Below, one piece after another: positions 42,323-53,733 of a stretch of 64,000 nucleotides of DNA; within the stretch, counting starts at the first letter, position 1; each line of letters starts with the position of its first letter. Location of the stretch: positions 5,208,001 to 5,272,000 of the forward strand of contig NC_070561.1 of NCBI RefSeq assembly GCF_026914185.1. The letters are read 5' to 3'. Source of the stretch: Puccinia triticina (Eukaryota > Basidiomycota > Pucciniomycetes > Pucciniales > Pucciniaceae). Below the pieces are notes generated by a model. It was not told the DNA's origin. It saw only the letters and a list, made by a program, of their open reading frames with translations, and searched no databases. Both the position numbers and the translations under genes were made by a program.

Positions 42323-43640
42323 AAAAAAAATAATTTTAGGGAGATTTTATGAAGTCATACCCAACTCCTGGTTAATCCAAGGTTTTTTCACCTGGACTTG
42401 TCCCTTAACTTTAAACTAGAGACCAAGGTGGCTTTGCCACTGCAAACCCAAAATCAAGATTTTCCCCCCTTGACAGGGCAGTCACATTCTTTAGCTCACA
42501 ATTGTGTCAAAGCTGGCTAGATCCTGGAATTTCAATTTTACACTCTCAGTCAGATTGATTTAACACATAAAAAATCATGTGAGAGGGGTAACTCCAATAT
42601 CTGTGCAAAATCAAGTACCATGTAGTAGTACATAGCATGTACTTGTTTTATTTACATGAGATACTTAGTAACTAGAGGCCAAGGCGGCTGCGCCGCTGCA
42701 GGGTCTCAAGAGAAATGGTTGTCTTGCTGCACTGGTATACAATTGGAAAAACCACCGGAAAACCAAGAATTACTTCTGGAATCTCCAAAATTGATCAAAA
42801 AAAATTCCCCATCTTGTTTGGTTTCTTATGCAAAAAGTGATACAGTTTGCGGCCATTTTCCTACTAAGCCCTTTGCACACCCCTTAAATTTCATTCTCTG
42901 GTGAAACACCATTGCATAGAAGTAATAATATTATACACACAGGTACACACTTACATGGACATCAGTAAATATGAATAATGAGCAGGAAGTATGACTTGCA
43001 AATAGAAACAAAATCATGCTTCAAGTAAACATCAAGTGCATTCAAGAAGAAAAGACAAAAAAACCTCCAAAACTAAATATCATGATAATAAGAAAATATC
43101 AGGTTTGTTTTCCTCATTGGGAATTGTGATATCAATTTTTCTAAGTAGGGCCATCCTTGTCATGGAATCCCTCTTCATTCTTGATGAAAACCCACTGATC
43201 TTCCTCCTTCAACTTCTTTGATAAACTCAGGTTTGCCAGAAAGAATCTTGGCCAATCCAGTAGTTGATTTGCCCTTGTTGACGCCTTGACTGCCAATGTT
43301 TTTTCCTTGGAAGGATTTCTGTTTGATATCAATGATCTGTTTCATGATGTTGGATAACCAGATCATCTAAACCAGTGCAGCAGTGGGAATCAAAAGAAAT
43401 GGAACAACTGAGAGTTATATTCCAGTTAGATTCTTGTAACTACAATTGATAACAAACAACAATTGTAACGCTATCCAAATCTTTACCTGAGAGCAGTCCG
43501 AGACAGTGCTATAACTGGGAGTAAAGATTCTGGTTCTGAGCTTATAGATCATGTGAATTGTGAGAAAGAATGAGAGATAGAGGATGATCAATATTTTAGA
43601 ATATTGATGCCAGACAAGCATTAGTGTATCAGCTTATTTT
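42323..43640. other. Stretch with fragments of Mutator-like sequence, no gene
   Basis: 42660-42715 (AACTAGAGGCCAAGGCGGCT, GCGCCGCTGCAGGG) and 42840-42915 (TTTTCCTACTAAGCCC, CACACCCCTTA) match pieces inside the element at 8790-12985. The rest is AT-rich. Minus-strand frames near 43141-43366 are short, and I cannot support them as exons. Confidence 0.45.
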
Positions 43641-43799
43641 TGACCTGGCAGTATGGCTGGAGAGAAACCTGCTGGTTTTGCTCCCTTTAATTCTGCCTTG
43701 GAGCAATTCCAACAATATCTTGGGACAGAATTGTGCAGCAAGGTTTCTCCTAGTCTTTTGTTTCTTGTTCTTCCTAGACCTAGCGCGTTGACCTTATTG

Positions 43800-44165
43800 G
43801 TTCTTGCTTCTTTCATCACAGCTAGATTTAACCGCGCAAGCTGTTGCCGTGGGTCTAGCTGGTCTGGATTTAACTATGCAAGCTTTTGCCATGGACTGAG
43901 CAAGTTTTACACTTGTCAGCTGGGGTCTTTGGTTTAGGTCTGGGTCTGGGGGTCTGGACTGTGGAAAGGGCTTACCTTTTGTCACAGCTGGATTTAACCG
44001 CGCAGGCTTTTGCCGCGGGTCTGGGTGGTCTGGATTTAACCACGCAAGCTTCTGCTTTCATCACAGCTGGATTTGACCGCGCAGGCTTTTGCCGGGGGTC
44101 TGGATGGTCTGAATTTAACTGCACAAGCTTTTGCTACAGGTCTAGGTGGTCTAGGTCTTTTTTGG
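43800..44165. repeat. About 45-bp tandem repeats
   Basis: Seven or so units of the form CTGGATTTAACCGCGCAAGC followed by TTTTGCCGCGGGTCTGGGTGGT, some separated by TTTCATCACAG. They lie directly downstream of the last exon of the FAS1-type gene and may have replaced its original 3' part. Confidence 0.75.
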
Positions 44166-44246
44166 TCTGTATTCCTACTGGACCTTCTGTATGATGTAGA
44201 TCACAACGTTTTTCATCAGAATCACCCGGTATGTATATGAGCACTT

Positions 44247-45506
44247 CTAATTTGGTGAAAAGGTGTAGGATGATTTCCTTGGGCATGGTGCATCCGGGGT
44301 GGGCCTATACTCAAAAAAGCGGCAAGGAAGGAAATTTTATTGCCAGCTACTCACATTTATTTAGATGGGAGAGTTTACTCACAAGATCAGGATTTCAGTT
44401 GGGAGGGTGCTGTTGTCAAGAATCTCGTGGATTCTCTTGCTACCAGGTGAGACATGGTACTTGAGGACCATCTCAACGGCATGAAGGAAGAAATTCTTCA
44501 TGGGTTCCTTCTTGTTATCTTCTCCCTCAGCCCATAAGTTCATGTTAGGGCAGTCTGACATTGATTTGAGGGCCTCAATTGCATGCCAAAACAATGAATA
44601 GAATGGTTGCTGTGGGTCGCTTGATTGACAGATGCAGGATCGAAGGGGTTTACCATCAAGTCGCGGCGCTTCTTGGACGGAGGCATGAGCGCATCATTGT
44701 CCGGCGCAAAGAGGGTGAAATCCGCGTCTGGATTGTTGACTGCCTCTTGGACTGGGCTTGAGACATTGATGAGCCATGCGAGGCGGTGGAGGGGAGTCGG
44801 ATGGGCATCACTCCCACACTTGTCTTGAGATGGTGGAGCGGCAGACGGGCTTGGAAGGGTGGTGGAGCACCTAGTCGAGCCTGGGGAGAAGAAGCAAGCA
44901 ATGATTATGAGAAAGGCATCAGATTGCAAAGGTTCAGCCCCGACGCAACACTTGGAAGGTTATTCCAAGTTACTCCAGCTCGACGTCGCTGACCCTGGCT
45001 GTCATGGAAATTTTCAATATCTTTCGAAGCATATTTGAAGCTCAGGTGAATTTTTTGGGGGTTGTTCCTTTGACGTTTCAAAATCTTGAAAGCACGTTTG
45101 TGGTTCAACTTACACATGGCGTTTGTGGATCAACTTACACATGTCCTATGGTGCATTTGGTACATTCAATTGGTTTACCAAAGTGGTGCTCATAGCGGTC
45201 AGGATGAGCAACAGGACTGAAGAGGGAGAGCCAGTTGAGGAAGCATTCGAAGAGGCCGACGAAGAAGGAAGGGATGGGCAAGATACTATTTTGCACATCG
45301 TTGGGCTGGAGGGATGAACTGATGGCAAAGAAAGTGTCAGGGGATGGCTCATCTGCATCAGATGGCCAGCCCTTGAAGGAGGCGACTTGGCTGAGGGGCT
45401 CGGCTTGAAAGCTTAAGGCAGCTGAGCCGACCGGGTTGGCGGCTAGCTGAGTGGTGAGGAGCGAGGCAGCATAAAAACAGGACACAAGACTGGATGAACA
45501 AAACAT
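44247..45506 (-). CDS. FAS1 (fasciclin)-domain secreted protein, probably truncated
   Basis: Exons: 45506-45179, 44880-44654, 44609-44383, 44304-44247; 840 nt, 279 residues, all GT-AG and in phase. Start MFCSSSLVSCFYAASLLTTQ gives a signal peptide; an upstream in-frame Met exists at 45548. The FAS1 domain begins ~145: LHRLAWLINVSSPVQEAVNN, H1-box DADFTLFAPDNDAL, then NFFLHAVEMVLKYHVSPGSK (YH motif) and ILDNSTLPTEILI. Known: FAS1 proteins are extracellular or wall-associated adhesion proteins. The domain's second conserved box is missing: exon 4 encodes only ~20 unrelated residues before the stop, next to tandem repeats, so the gene seems 3'-truncated. The first intron (298 nt) is long for this window and the exon 1 link is inferred. 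Confidence 0.6.
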
Positions 45507-46320
45507 CTTTATTGTTTGCTTGAGGAAGCAGGGGCACAGCAAGACCATGATCAAGGACGAGGTGGGATTTATGTTTCCTCTCGGGATTTGCAATCCAGCA
45601 ATTGATGGCCGGAGATCATGAGCTCGGCCCCAGTGTGCTGATCTGAAGATTGCTTTGGAGCACTGCCGCACGCTTGGGTATTGGCAGTAACAATTGCTTC
45701 GCCAGTCGAGGGATATACAGTCTTCTATCCCAGCCCAAAATAATAAGACAGCCGATTGCTTCTTGGCCAAGGATGATGTCACAAAAAGAACTCAAAACCC
45801 TAATCTTGGGGGCACTTCATCACATCATTGGAATCAACAATGGGGATAGCACTCATCCCACGCTCAGAAAAAATGTGCACGACATTGAACAACAGCGAAT
45901 GACGGTGGTGTTGGCCACGTTTGGTCAGCCTGGGTTTCAAAATTGTTCTGTGCGAAAGCGCCTATGGGAGAATAGAGCGTACCCTAGAGATCTGGATCAA
46001 ATTGAGAGACAGCTTGGGCCTCGTGGTGGCAACAGCTGCGGCGGCCGTGGGCCAAGTGACAGGAAAGGTTTGTAACTTGGTGTGTACAAAGCTGCCTAGG
46101 AGATAATGGAGCGTACCGTAGGGGTCTGGGACGGATTGGGGGTTGCAACGGCTGTGGCGCCCGTGAGGCAAGTGCCAAAAGGTTTGCGGGCCCGGGAGCC
46201 GTCCAGGCGGAGACGACAGGCGTTAGTTTGAGGAGCTTCGTTGAGTGGGGCGGGGGTTACCATGGGACAAGTTGCAAGGATGGAAAAGTGTCAGTGAGGG
46301 GGTGGGCGGAGTGAAAGACA
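45507..46320. repeat. Intergenic stretch with a degenerate direct duplication
   Basis: About 45968-46080 (GAGCGTACCCTAGAGATCTG ... GGCAACAGCTGCGGCGGCCG) is repeated at about 46108-46200 (GAGCGTACCGTAGGGGTCTG ... GCAACGGCTGTGGCGCCCG). I see no gene. The promoter of the FAS1-type gene should lie just above 45506. Confidence 0.45.
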
Positions 46321-46330
46321 AAAATGCGGG

Positions 46331-46339
46331 TATAAATAG
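46331..46339 (+). promoter_or_regulatory. Candidate TATA box in left arm
   Basis: TATAAATAG, mirrored in the opposite arm near 48891-48901. The pair would drive transcription inward from both ends of the inverted-repeat element. No transcript evidence is available. Confidence 0.35.
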
Positions 46340-47169
46340 ATGACCGCTGGCATTCCAATTTCCTCGGGCGACTCCCCGGGCTGGCTTCCAGCCGGGGGTT
46401 GTCTCACCCCCGTCCGCTGTTGCATTTGCGCAGTTTGGCGGGGCGCTACTCGTGGACCCCCCTGTGCTTACGGGCTGGGGGTCTTCCTCTCACCGCTTTT
46501 TGACCCTGCTAGACAGGGATGGGCGGTGGGCCACGGTATGTCAGCTTGCTGACGTTTGGTGGCAGGGTGCGGGCTTGTCATATTGTTTTGTTTAGTGGCC
46601 TTGTTTTTTTATTATGATTTTGATGAAAGATGGTGGTCTCTGATTTAGTCTGTCTGTTTTGTTGGAGGGGAAACCCTTGATTTTTTTTTTTATATTTGTT
46701 CATTTTGTAGGGAGAACCCTTGAATTTTTTTTGTACAATTCTGAGACTTTAATATACTTGGACTTGCCAATAGCTTTGAAGCATGTGGCCTTGATCAACA
46801 ACGCAAAGGCTACACTACTCTACAAAAAGGAGCCAAATAGCGCAGCGTAGTGGGACCCTAATATTCCTGGTGCCAATTAGTCATAGCAGTAGTGGGGAAC
46901 CGCGCTAGAGAAATGGAAAAATTGCTACTTGTGTTTTGACCTCTCCTGCTTTTGCTACAAAACAGTGAAGCAAAAGCAGACAACATTAGGACCCACTTTC
47001 TACCACTTTTAGCGGTTTTTTGCTGAAATTGTGTGGATAGCGCAACACGCTGCTACAATGTTGGCCTCTGGAGTTTCTTTTTGCTGCACTTCAAGTTACC
47101 TTACACTGAGAATAGCGCTAATAGTGCACTATGCCACAGCGCTATTGGCCACCAAGTCCCCTTTGTCAG

Positions 47170-47390
47170 GTTGTGGTTCTGCTACTCTTAGCTTTATCAT
47201 ACCTGCTGGTGTCACTCATTCATGACCTGTCATTTACAGGTCTTACTCTCAATTAGGGATCTTCATGTGACACCAGTGGTTGTTCATTGACCCACCTGCA
47301 GCTATTCATATTAGTACACTTGACATGGATATAAGAGACATGGGTTCAACTCCCATAGGACACATAATATTTTATGGATTTTCACACCCT
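47170..47390 (+). repeat. SINE-like repeat, second copy
   Basis: 47170-47306 is the inverse of 35893-36030, and 47313-47385 matches the inverse of 34590-34670 (TACACTTGACATGGATATAA, then GTTCAACTCCCATAGGACAC). The tRNA-like D-arm is missing here, so this copy is deleted at that point or the other has gained ~1.2 kb. Confidence 0.6.
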
Positions 47391-47399
47391 TTGCTGTTA

Positions 47400-47789
47400 A
47401 TGGCGTCCAGAGCACAGAGAGCACCTGTGGGGCCATCTACTCCGCTGTCTAACTTGCTTCTACGCCTTGCACAACACACTTCGCGCATTGTCATTTTCGC
47501 CAGCTTTTTATCATTGTATTTTCTATATTCCTTTGCAAAGTGCAAGAAAAGGAAGTTCAATTGGGCCACGAGTCTTCTAAATCCAGTACCTTTTGTCGCT
47601 GCCGCTGGTTTAAACTCAAGAATCCGACATTCACGAGTGAGGTCAAGCTCGGGAGTTCTCCAAACACAAGCCATGAAGAATCCAGTAGCTCTAATCGGGG
47701 AACACTTAATCGGAAATTTGGTGGGTTGTTTGCTGATTTTCACCATCCTTCCGGATCTTCTCAGTCAAGAAAATACTGATTTTATTTGA
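47400..47789 (+). CDS. Small hypothetical protein with two hydrophobic segments
   Basis: ATG at 47400, 129 residues. Two hydrophobic stretches, IVIFASFLSLYFLYSF (~30-45) and LIGNLVGCLLIFTILPDLL (~103-121), separated by a basic linker. No family recognised, no intron needed. It lies between the arms of an inverted-repeat element, directly after a SINE-like repeat. It could be a captured gene piece or chance. Confidence 0.2.
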   Translation: MASRAQRAPVGPSTPLSNLLLRLAQHTSRIVIFASFLSLYFLYSFAKCKKRKFNWATSLLNPVPFVAAAGLNSRIRHSRVRSSSGVLQTQAMKNPVALIGEHLIGNLVGCLLIFTILPDLLSQENTDFI

Positions 47790-48480
47790 GTGCTTTATTG
47801 AGGATTTGTAGCGTATCTGATTCTCAGGGCGTCGTTCATCGTCATTGCTTACTTTATGTCTTTTGGGGATCATAAGAACACGTGATGGTTCTGGCCAAAT
47901 GTAAATGATGCCTTGAATTCTCCTTAGGAAGCAGTAAAAATGACTCACAGAAGACTCAAAAATGCACTATTTCAGCCCTTATTGGCGAGCTGTCATGATG
48001 TGGCTGCTGCCTCTAGCTGGCACGTGATCAGCATTCCCGATTGCCTGGCAATGTGTTAGTTTTTTTCATCTCACTTTATGCAACCCTTATTGAGTTACAT
48101 TCCGACCACAGGCTGATTGCAGCTGTAAAAACAAATAGTGGGGTTTAATTTATACAACAACGAATTGAATGGAAGCCTTAGAAACTCAGCAACCTCCAAA
48201 GATGCCCCTTCAGTGAGGCAAACAATTGACAAGAGTGAAATCCCCCCTAAGCATTGGGAATGCCTAAGCATTGGGAATGCGAGTTAGAAGAAATTGAAAT
48301 CCGAGTTTTTCCAATGAGAAGCAGCCCCCGTCATGAGCCCTAAGATGATGGGAGTCTTCCGGAGAGTTGGTCAGGTCTTCCAGTATGTAAGTTGTAACCC
48401 TCCCTTATGTGAACTGGGCTGATATGTGAGCTTACATTCTGCTACTCATTTCATCCAAGTATATTAAAGCTTCAGGTTTG
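47790..48480. other. No gene seen
   Basis: AT-rich, with a direct CTAAGCATTGGGAATGC duplication near 48246-48280. Nothing else that I can support. Confidence 0.4.
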
Positions 48481-48905
48481 TAGAAAAAAAATTCAAGGGT
48501 TCCCCCTACAATTAAGCAAATCACAAAAAAAAAAAAAAAATCAAAGGTTCCCCCATTTACAAAAAAAGCAATCACAGGGCCTCATTCATCCTACAATTCC
48601 ACCAATACACAAAAAAAAAAGCAGGCCATACAACAAAAATGACCAAAAAAAATTGTCCTGCACCCAGCCACCCAGCGCAGCAAGCTGATGCACCGTGGCC
48701 CAACACCCATCCCTGTCTAGCAGGGTTAAAAAGCGTTGGGAAGAAGACCCCCAGCCCTAAAGCACAGGGGGGTCCCCAAATATCCCTTGCCGGACTGTGC
48801 AAATGCAACAGCGGACAAGGGTGAGACGACCCCTGGACTGGAATTACAGCCCGTGAGTTGCCTGGGGATTCAACATCCAACACTGGCCGCTTTTTATAGA
48901 CCTCC

Positions 48906-49717
48906 CCGGCTCACCCACACCATTGACGAACACACGACTAAGCACACCTACCCCCCCCACCCCGGCCCTGACAACAAACCAGCCCACCCAGGCAAAGACA
49001 CAACCATTGTTGTGGTTACTACCCACAAGCAGTGCCGCCGCCTTTGCCACGCCACCTCAACGCCTTTGCCTCAAGAGGACCACCAACACCTTCTGACCTG
49101 CCTCTTCTAGACACCCGGCTCTGGTCTGCTGATCGCTCCCCTGCTGGCCTCGATCCGGTCGCGTTCTTCTTTCTGTTCTTTAAGGTAACGGAGGTAATAC
49201 TGAATTAGTTCGTCGTTCTTCCGCAAATCCACTGAAACAGAAGGACGAAGTTAGAAAAAATACGGATTTATAGAGATTCCTGAAAAGGAAAATGGTGGTT
49301 ACGCGCTAAGAAACGCGTGTATAGAGCGCTGGGGAGCGCAAGGTGAGCTGCGCTAAGAGTAGCGGCTTTAAGTTAGCGAAGTAGAGCTGTTTGATAGCTC
49401 GTAGTAGCGCAAGGTTAAGTGCGCTGAATATCGCGACTTAGGCTGCTAGAGGTATAGCGGCTTCTGCTGCGCAGGGTAGCGCGGGTAGTGCGCTATGAAG
49501 AGCGGGTAGGGAGCGGTAATAAACCTAATAAATTAAGTTTTTAACAGGCAATATTGCCTACTGCGCTCAACGCGCGCTTAACATAAGAGTTAAGCAAGCT
49601 CAAGTAAGCTTTAAGAGTGAGTTTGGTTTGGTTTATTTCGTTGGATAGACGAAAAAAACTATGTAGATTATGGGGTTATGGGTTAAAACAGGTTTTGTTC
49701 CCGGCCAGACCCCCAAT
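48906..49717. repeat. Unassigned stretch with TAGCGC-rich repeats
   Basis: 48906-49290 shows no gene. 49300-49570 is dense in AGCGC, GCGCTA and TAGCGG strings, as at 3290-3740. It ends at the chromodomain-element LTR at 49718. Confidence 0.5.
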
Positions 49718-50840
49718 TGTCAGGCTCGGTGATGCCAGGAGTATGTATACTCCTCTAGCTACGCCGGCGACAGAGAGCGGTGTGATGTAGCGCGCGGTTA
49801 AAGCGCGGTAAAGTGCAAAATAACTCTAAAGTTATTTTTAATATACCCCAAAAAAAAGGGTTAACGGAGGGGCCAGGAGCGCCTGGGGTGGTTAAGTGCC
49901 CTCCGGAAAATCTTACAGGGCCTGCGCACACTATGCGCAGGGGTGGTGTGACCTGTGGCGTCTGGGGCCCAGTTAAGGGGGTGTTTCGAACGTGCAAGAC
50001 GTTCCCAGGAAATGGTGGGGGATGTATATCCCGATAGAGAAAGAAAAAAACAGTGGACTTACTCGGAGAGAAAGTCCACGATAAAAAAACGACGAATGAC
50101 TCTGGAGAAAACCGAGATCAACGGACGGTCAGGCTGGCGGACTAGTCGAGTAGACAAGGGCGAGGCTGGCGGTACGGCGAAATGGTTTGTATGAATCTGG
50201 GGAGGCTTTTACTCACTCAAAAGCCTCCCTTTATGTATTCTTGCGGCGACCGGTAGGGTCGCTGGTCTATTTTCAAATTCATCGCGGCTTCTCGGCCGCG
50301 GGAAGAACTAGTTAGGACAGGAGTGGTAGAGCGTTCTATTGCTCTCATCGCTCTTGTCCTCTTTACTCAACAACAAGTGTTACTCTTCCTTGGTCCGAGG
50401 AAGAGTTCCACTCTTTATGATATTTTCTTGGTTGTTCATCTTTGGCCGGGGGAGACGCAGCAGTTTACTTCTTCACTAATCTCCTCCGGCCGTTTCCTGT
50501 AGAACGTTCTACGGGTTTTTTTATTAGTTCAACAATAGCAAACCCGTTCTCTTGGCCTGAGAACGGGTTTTTGGATCATGGCTACTATTCTTTCTCCGGC
50601 CGCTACCTGCGGCTGGAGTTTTTGACAGTCTCTCCTCGATTCTATACATCGTTCGGGGGGAGGTCTTTTGTTACATATTCATTTTCTTATGCGCGGCGCT
50701 CTGCACCGCTTTTATTGTTCAATAATGAATATGGTATTCATTTTATACAAGGCGCTCTGCGCCGCAATAAATGTGTATTTTTAACAGTTGTTATATATCA
50801 GTTAGCTGGGCTCTAACTTAATATAGTAGCCCGGCTGACA
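49718..50840 (-). repeat. LTR of a chromodomain gypsy element (3' LTR, minus strand)
   Basis: Begins TGTCAGGCTCGGTGATGCC and ends GTAGCCCGGCTGACA on the plus strand. A second, 1092-bp copy in the same orientation is at 59349-60440. Read on the minus strand it follows the integrase gene, separated by a polypurine tract GGTGGGTGGGAA. It contains short GCGC palindromes (GCGCGGCGCTCTGC, CAAGGCGCTCTGCGCCGC) near 50690-50765. The left flank AATT shows no matching duplication because the 5' half of the element is missing. Confidence 0.82.
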
Positions 50841-50880
50841 TTCCCACCCACCAAGATAAGTTACTCGTAACTTAGCTGAG

Positions 50881-52353
50881 CTATTTACGCTTAGAAACTC
50901 TATAATTGCGCAAGTGAATTGCTCCGTCTGGGATATTATTTTCTGGTAGCCATTCATCTTTGTCTGCAGATTGGTTTCTGTATCTTACAAGGTACAGTCT
51001 GGTATCTTTACCTAAAACTCTCTCCTTTTTATCTTTGAGGATTTTATGTACTTTAAGTTGCTCTTTAGGAGATGGTTCTTCTATGGGTACAGGTACAGGT
51101 ATGGGAGTTGGTTCATTCTCCCTCTGAACATATGTTTTTATGAGGCTTACCGGAAACACCGGGTGTTTCCTGCTAAATTCTTCTGTAAGTATTACTTCTA
51201 CTGCATTTTTACCATGTAAGTTTTTAATCACAAAGGGACCCACAAAGGCGGGTTTAAGCTTCCTACAACCTCCCAAGTTGTTAAAATTTACAGTAGATAG
51301 CAGTACTTTTTCTCCTATATTGAATTCTGGTTCTTTATGACTCTTGTCCCAGTGCATCTTACTGTACTCAGCTGCTTCTTGGACACATTTGGCCGCATGT
51401 TTATTTGTGGCTTCTAGCATTTGCTTAAAGTCCAAGGCCGTAGGGTGCGCCAGCGGTAATTTGTCATTAAGCGTGTCTTTTGGTAATCTGGGAATCCAAC
51501 CCCTCTCTAGGATATATGGCGCTTCTTTGGTAGTGGAGTGCTTACTACTATTATAGGCCATTTCTAGGGCGGGGAGTAAATTAACCCAATCATGTGTATA
51601 CCCATCCTTATTTTTAAATTCTAGCCCAAAGGCGCAAAACCTTCTTAAAAGATCTTCCAATGTCTGGATCATTCTTTCAGCTAGACCATCCGTCTGTGGA
51701 TGATATGCAGTTGAGAAGGCTAATTTAGTGCCTAACATATCATGGAGATTTCTCCAAAATTCAGATGTAAACTTTGGGTCTCTGTCACTGATAATTACTT
51801 TTGGGATACCTACGTCCGCCATGATTCTATTCCAGAATAGCATAGCTATTTCCATAGCGGTGTCATCTTTGTGATGCGGAATAAACCTAGCTCTCCTGGA
51901 AAATCTATCTACAATCACTAGGACTGAATTATAAGAGAAGGCTCCTCCCGGAGGTAATCCTGTCACAAAGTCCATGTTAATGATTTCCCACCTAGTTTTG
52001 GGTTCAGCTATGGTCTGCAATAATCCAAATCTCTTTCCAGTCTGTTTGTTAGCTTTTTGGCATGTTACACAGGATTTGACATATGCTTTGGTTTGATTCT
52101 TCCAATCAACCCACCAGGCTGTCTGTTTAATCCTTTCTAAGGTTCTATCTTCTGAGAAGTGACCTGCGCCAGTATTATCATGACACTCATACAACATGTT
52201 TTTAATATGACTTTCTTTACTCAGGACTATCACACTGGAATGTCTATGTCTGAAGTATATTATGCCATCCAGCAGAGTAAATTGTCCTGCTTTGTATGGT
52301 GTCGAAAGGTATTCTGGTGTACACTCTAATTTTTGCTTGTCTAGAATCATCAA
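50881..52353 (-). pseudogene. Chromodomain-type gypsy integrase (5'-truncated pol)
   Basis: About 490 intact codons on the minus strand. Zinc-binding [18 protein letters not shown] ... [10 protein letters not shown]; catalytic core [28 protein letters not shown] and [20 protein letters not shown] (D-D-E all present); GPY/F-like [15 protein letters not shown]; and a C-terminal chromodomain, [16 protein letters not shown] ... [20 protein letters not shown]. Known: chromodomains direct integration to methylated-histone chromatin. No RT, protease or gag precedes it (sequence changes at about 52370), so this is the 3' end of a chromovirus. Confidence 0.9.
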
Positions 52354-52370
52354 GCTTAAATTTTTGCTGA

Positions 52371-53655
52371 ATATTGTTCAAATAATGCATAATTTTGTGC
52401 TGGATTTCTATCCTCTTCCCTTTCCTTACTTCTGCATCAATCTTAGTATATCATCATCATGCACATATTTTTTGGATCTACACCCTCATCAATGTGAAAT
52501 TTTTCTTGATTGAAGTCTGAATTATAATCCTGTTATAAAATCTGACCCCCTAGATTATATTTTTAAAATTTAGAAAGTGTGAGAATACATGCTTATGTGA
52601 ACGGCTGGGCTCTCATAAATTGAGAAAGCGGCTGGGATCTCAATCAGCTACAGAATCTGGTAAGCAATGCAAACCACTTCTGCAGTCCAAAACGGTAGCT
52701 ACAGGGTTGTAAAACTGACACATCATTCTGATGTATGCAGGTCTGACAATTGTGAGCAAGAAACTCAGGCTCAAGGAAAATCCCAGCTCTCAGACTCTTG
52801 CAGACTGTTTGGAACCTAAACACATAAAGTTCATGCTAACAAGCATGATGAATATGCATGTTGTGTTTAGTCCGAGGACTACACACTGGGGGTACTTCCT
52901 GGCAAGGCAGTTTGTGGATGCAACAGGTGACGCCGGCTTTGTGAAACCCACGTGTATTCCACTGTGCCCCCGTCGGTATCACCACACCATCAAAACTTGG
53001 TGGAGACAACGGGATAACCAGTTGTCTCCACCCTCCTGGGATCTCCTTGTCATAGAATCCCGGTGGGGCTGACAACAACACAGAATTGTGACCCACGGGA
53101 TTTCCTCGTCGCTGTGGAGCCAACAATAACAGTGCTTGATCAACTTCCCTCGTCATTGCAATGACAAACAGAGAAGGGATCCGTTGGGACCGGATTATTA
53201 TGCTTATGCACATGCTTGTAGCACAAATTGTGTACCGGTTAGGGTTATTCCAGTGACACCCTCTTTGGTTTGTGAATTTTGAGGACTCTGTGCCGGGGCG
53301 CTACACAGACTCAAAAGGAGGCTAAGGTGGGTCACGTTATGTGCGATGGAGAAAGCCGGAGAAATGGTTTATTTCAAAAAGAGACTGAAGATGACTGGGG
53401 GTGAACCCGTACAAGAGGGGACCTAGTTTTATACCGGTCCCTGACCAAACAAATAAATGAAATACTGAAACGACAACAAGAAATAAATGAAATGGTGTCT
53501 CTATGACTGAGACATCTGACAGAACATACGCGCTATAGAGAGTCTAAAAGAGAGACATATTAAATGCAACGTAACTAACCTACCAGCTGTAGCTGGTAAC
53601 GTAACAGGAGTACGTGAGGCGTACCATTGTAAAGTATGCCTCACGGGATGTTGTA
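52371..53655. other. Unassigned stretch beside the truncated chromovirus
   Basis: No convincing exon. Short inverted pairs occur near 52980-53060 (AACTTGGTGGAGACAACGGG / GTTGTCTCCACC). It may be decayed repeat sequence. Confidence 0.4.
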
Positions 53656-53661
53656 ACATGT

Positions 53662-53733
53662 CCGGGACCTGTCAGGTCTTGGTTTCCGGGACCTGTCAGG
53701 TCTTGGTTACCGGGACCTGTCAGGCCCCGTCTA
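53662..53733. repeat. 24-bp tandem repeat, three units
   Basis: CCGGGACCTGTCAGGTCTTG starts at 53662, 53686 and 53710. The unit contains a short palindrome ACCTGTCAGGT. Confidence 0.85.

Larger units (their letters stand above)
46330..48905. repeat. Long inverted-repeat element with TATA-like arms
   Basis: Left arm 46330-46740 and right arm ~48480-48905 are inverted, diverged copies. Both contain a TATA-like box (TATAAATAG at 46331; TCTATAAAAAG on the minus strand at ~48891-48901), then a related short reading frame (GLGVFLSPLFDPARQGW versus GLGVFFPTLFNPARQGW), then GGAACCCTTGAATTTTTTT. Between the arms are TAGCGC-rich hairpins, a SINE-like piece and one short ORF. Probably a foldback or TIR element; no transposase seen. 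Confidence 0.55.

Noticed and set aside
43141..43366. Two short minus-strand frames with Lys-rich peptides
   Set aside because: Overlapping frames of about 60 codons, no splice links or family match.
45650..46075. 141-codon plus-strand frame
   Set aside because: It runs through a degenerate direct duplication and opposite the FAS1 gene's upstream region, with no family match.
47372..47746. Minus-strand 124-codon frame
   Set aside because: It overlaps the plus-strand frame with hydrophobic segments and has no recognisable feature.
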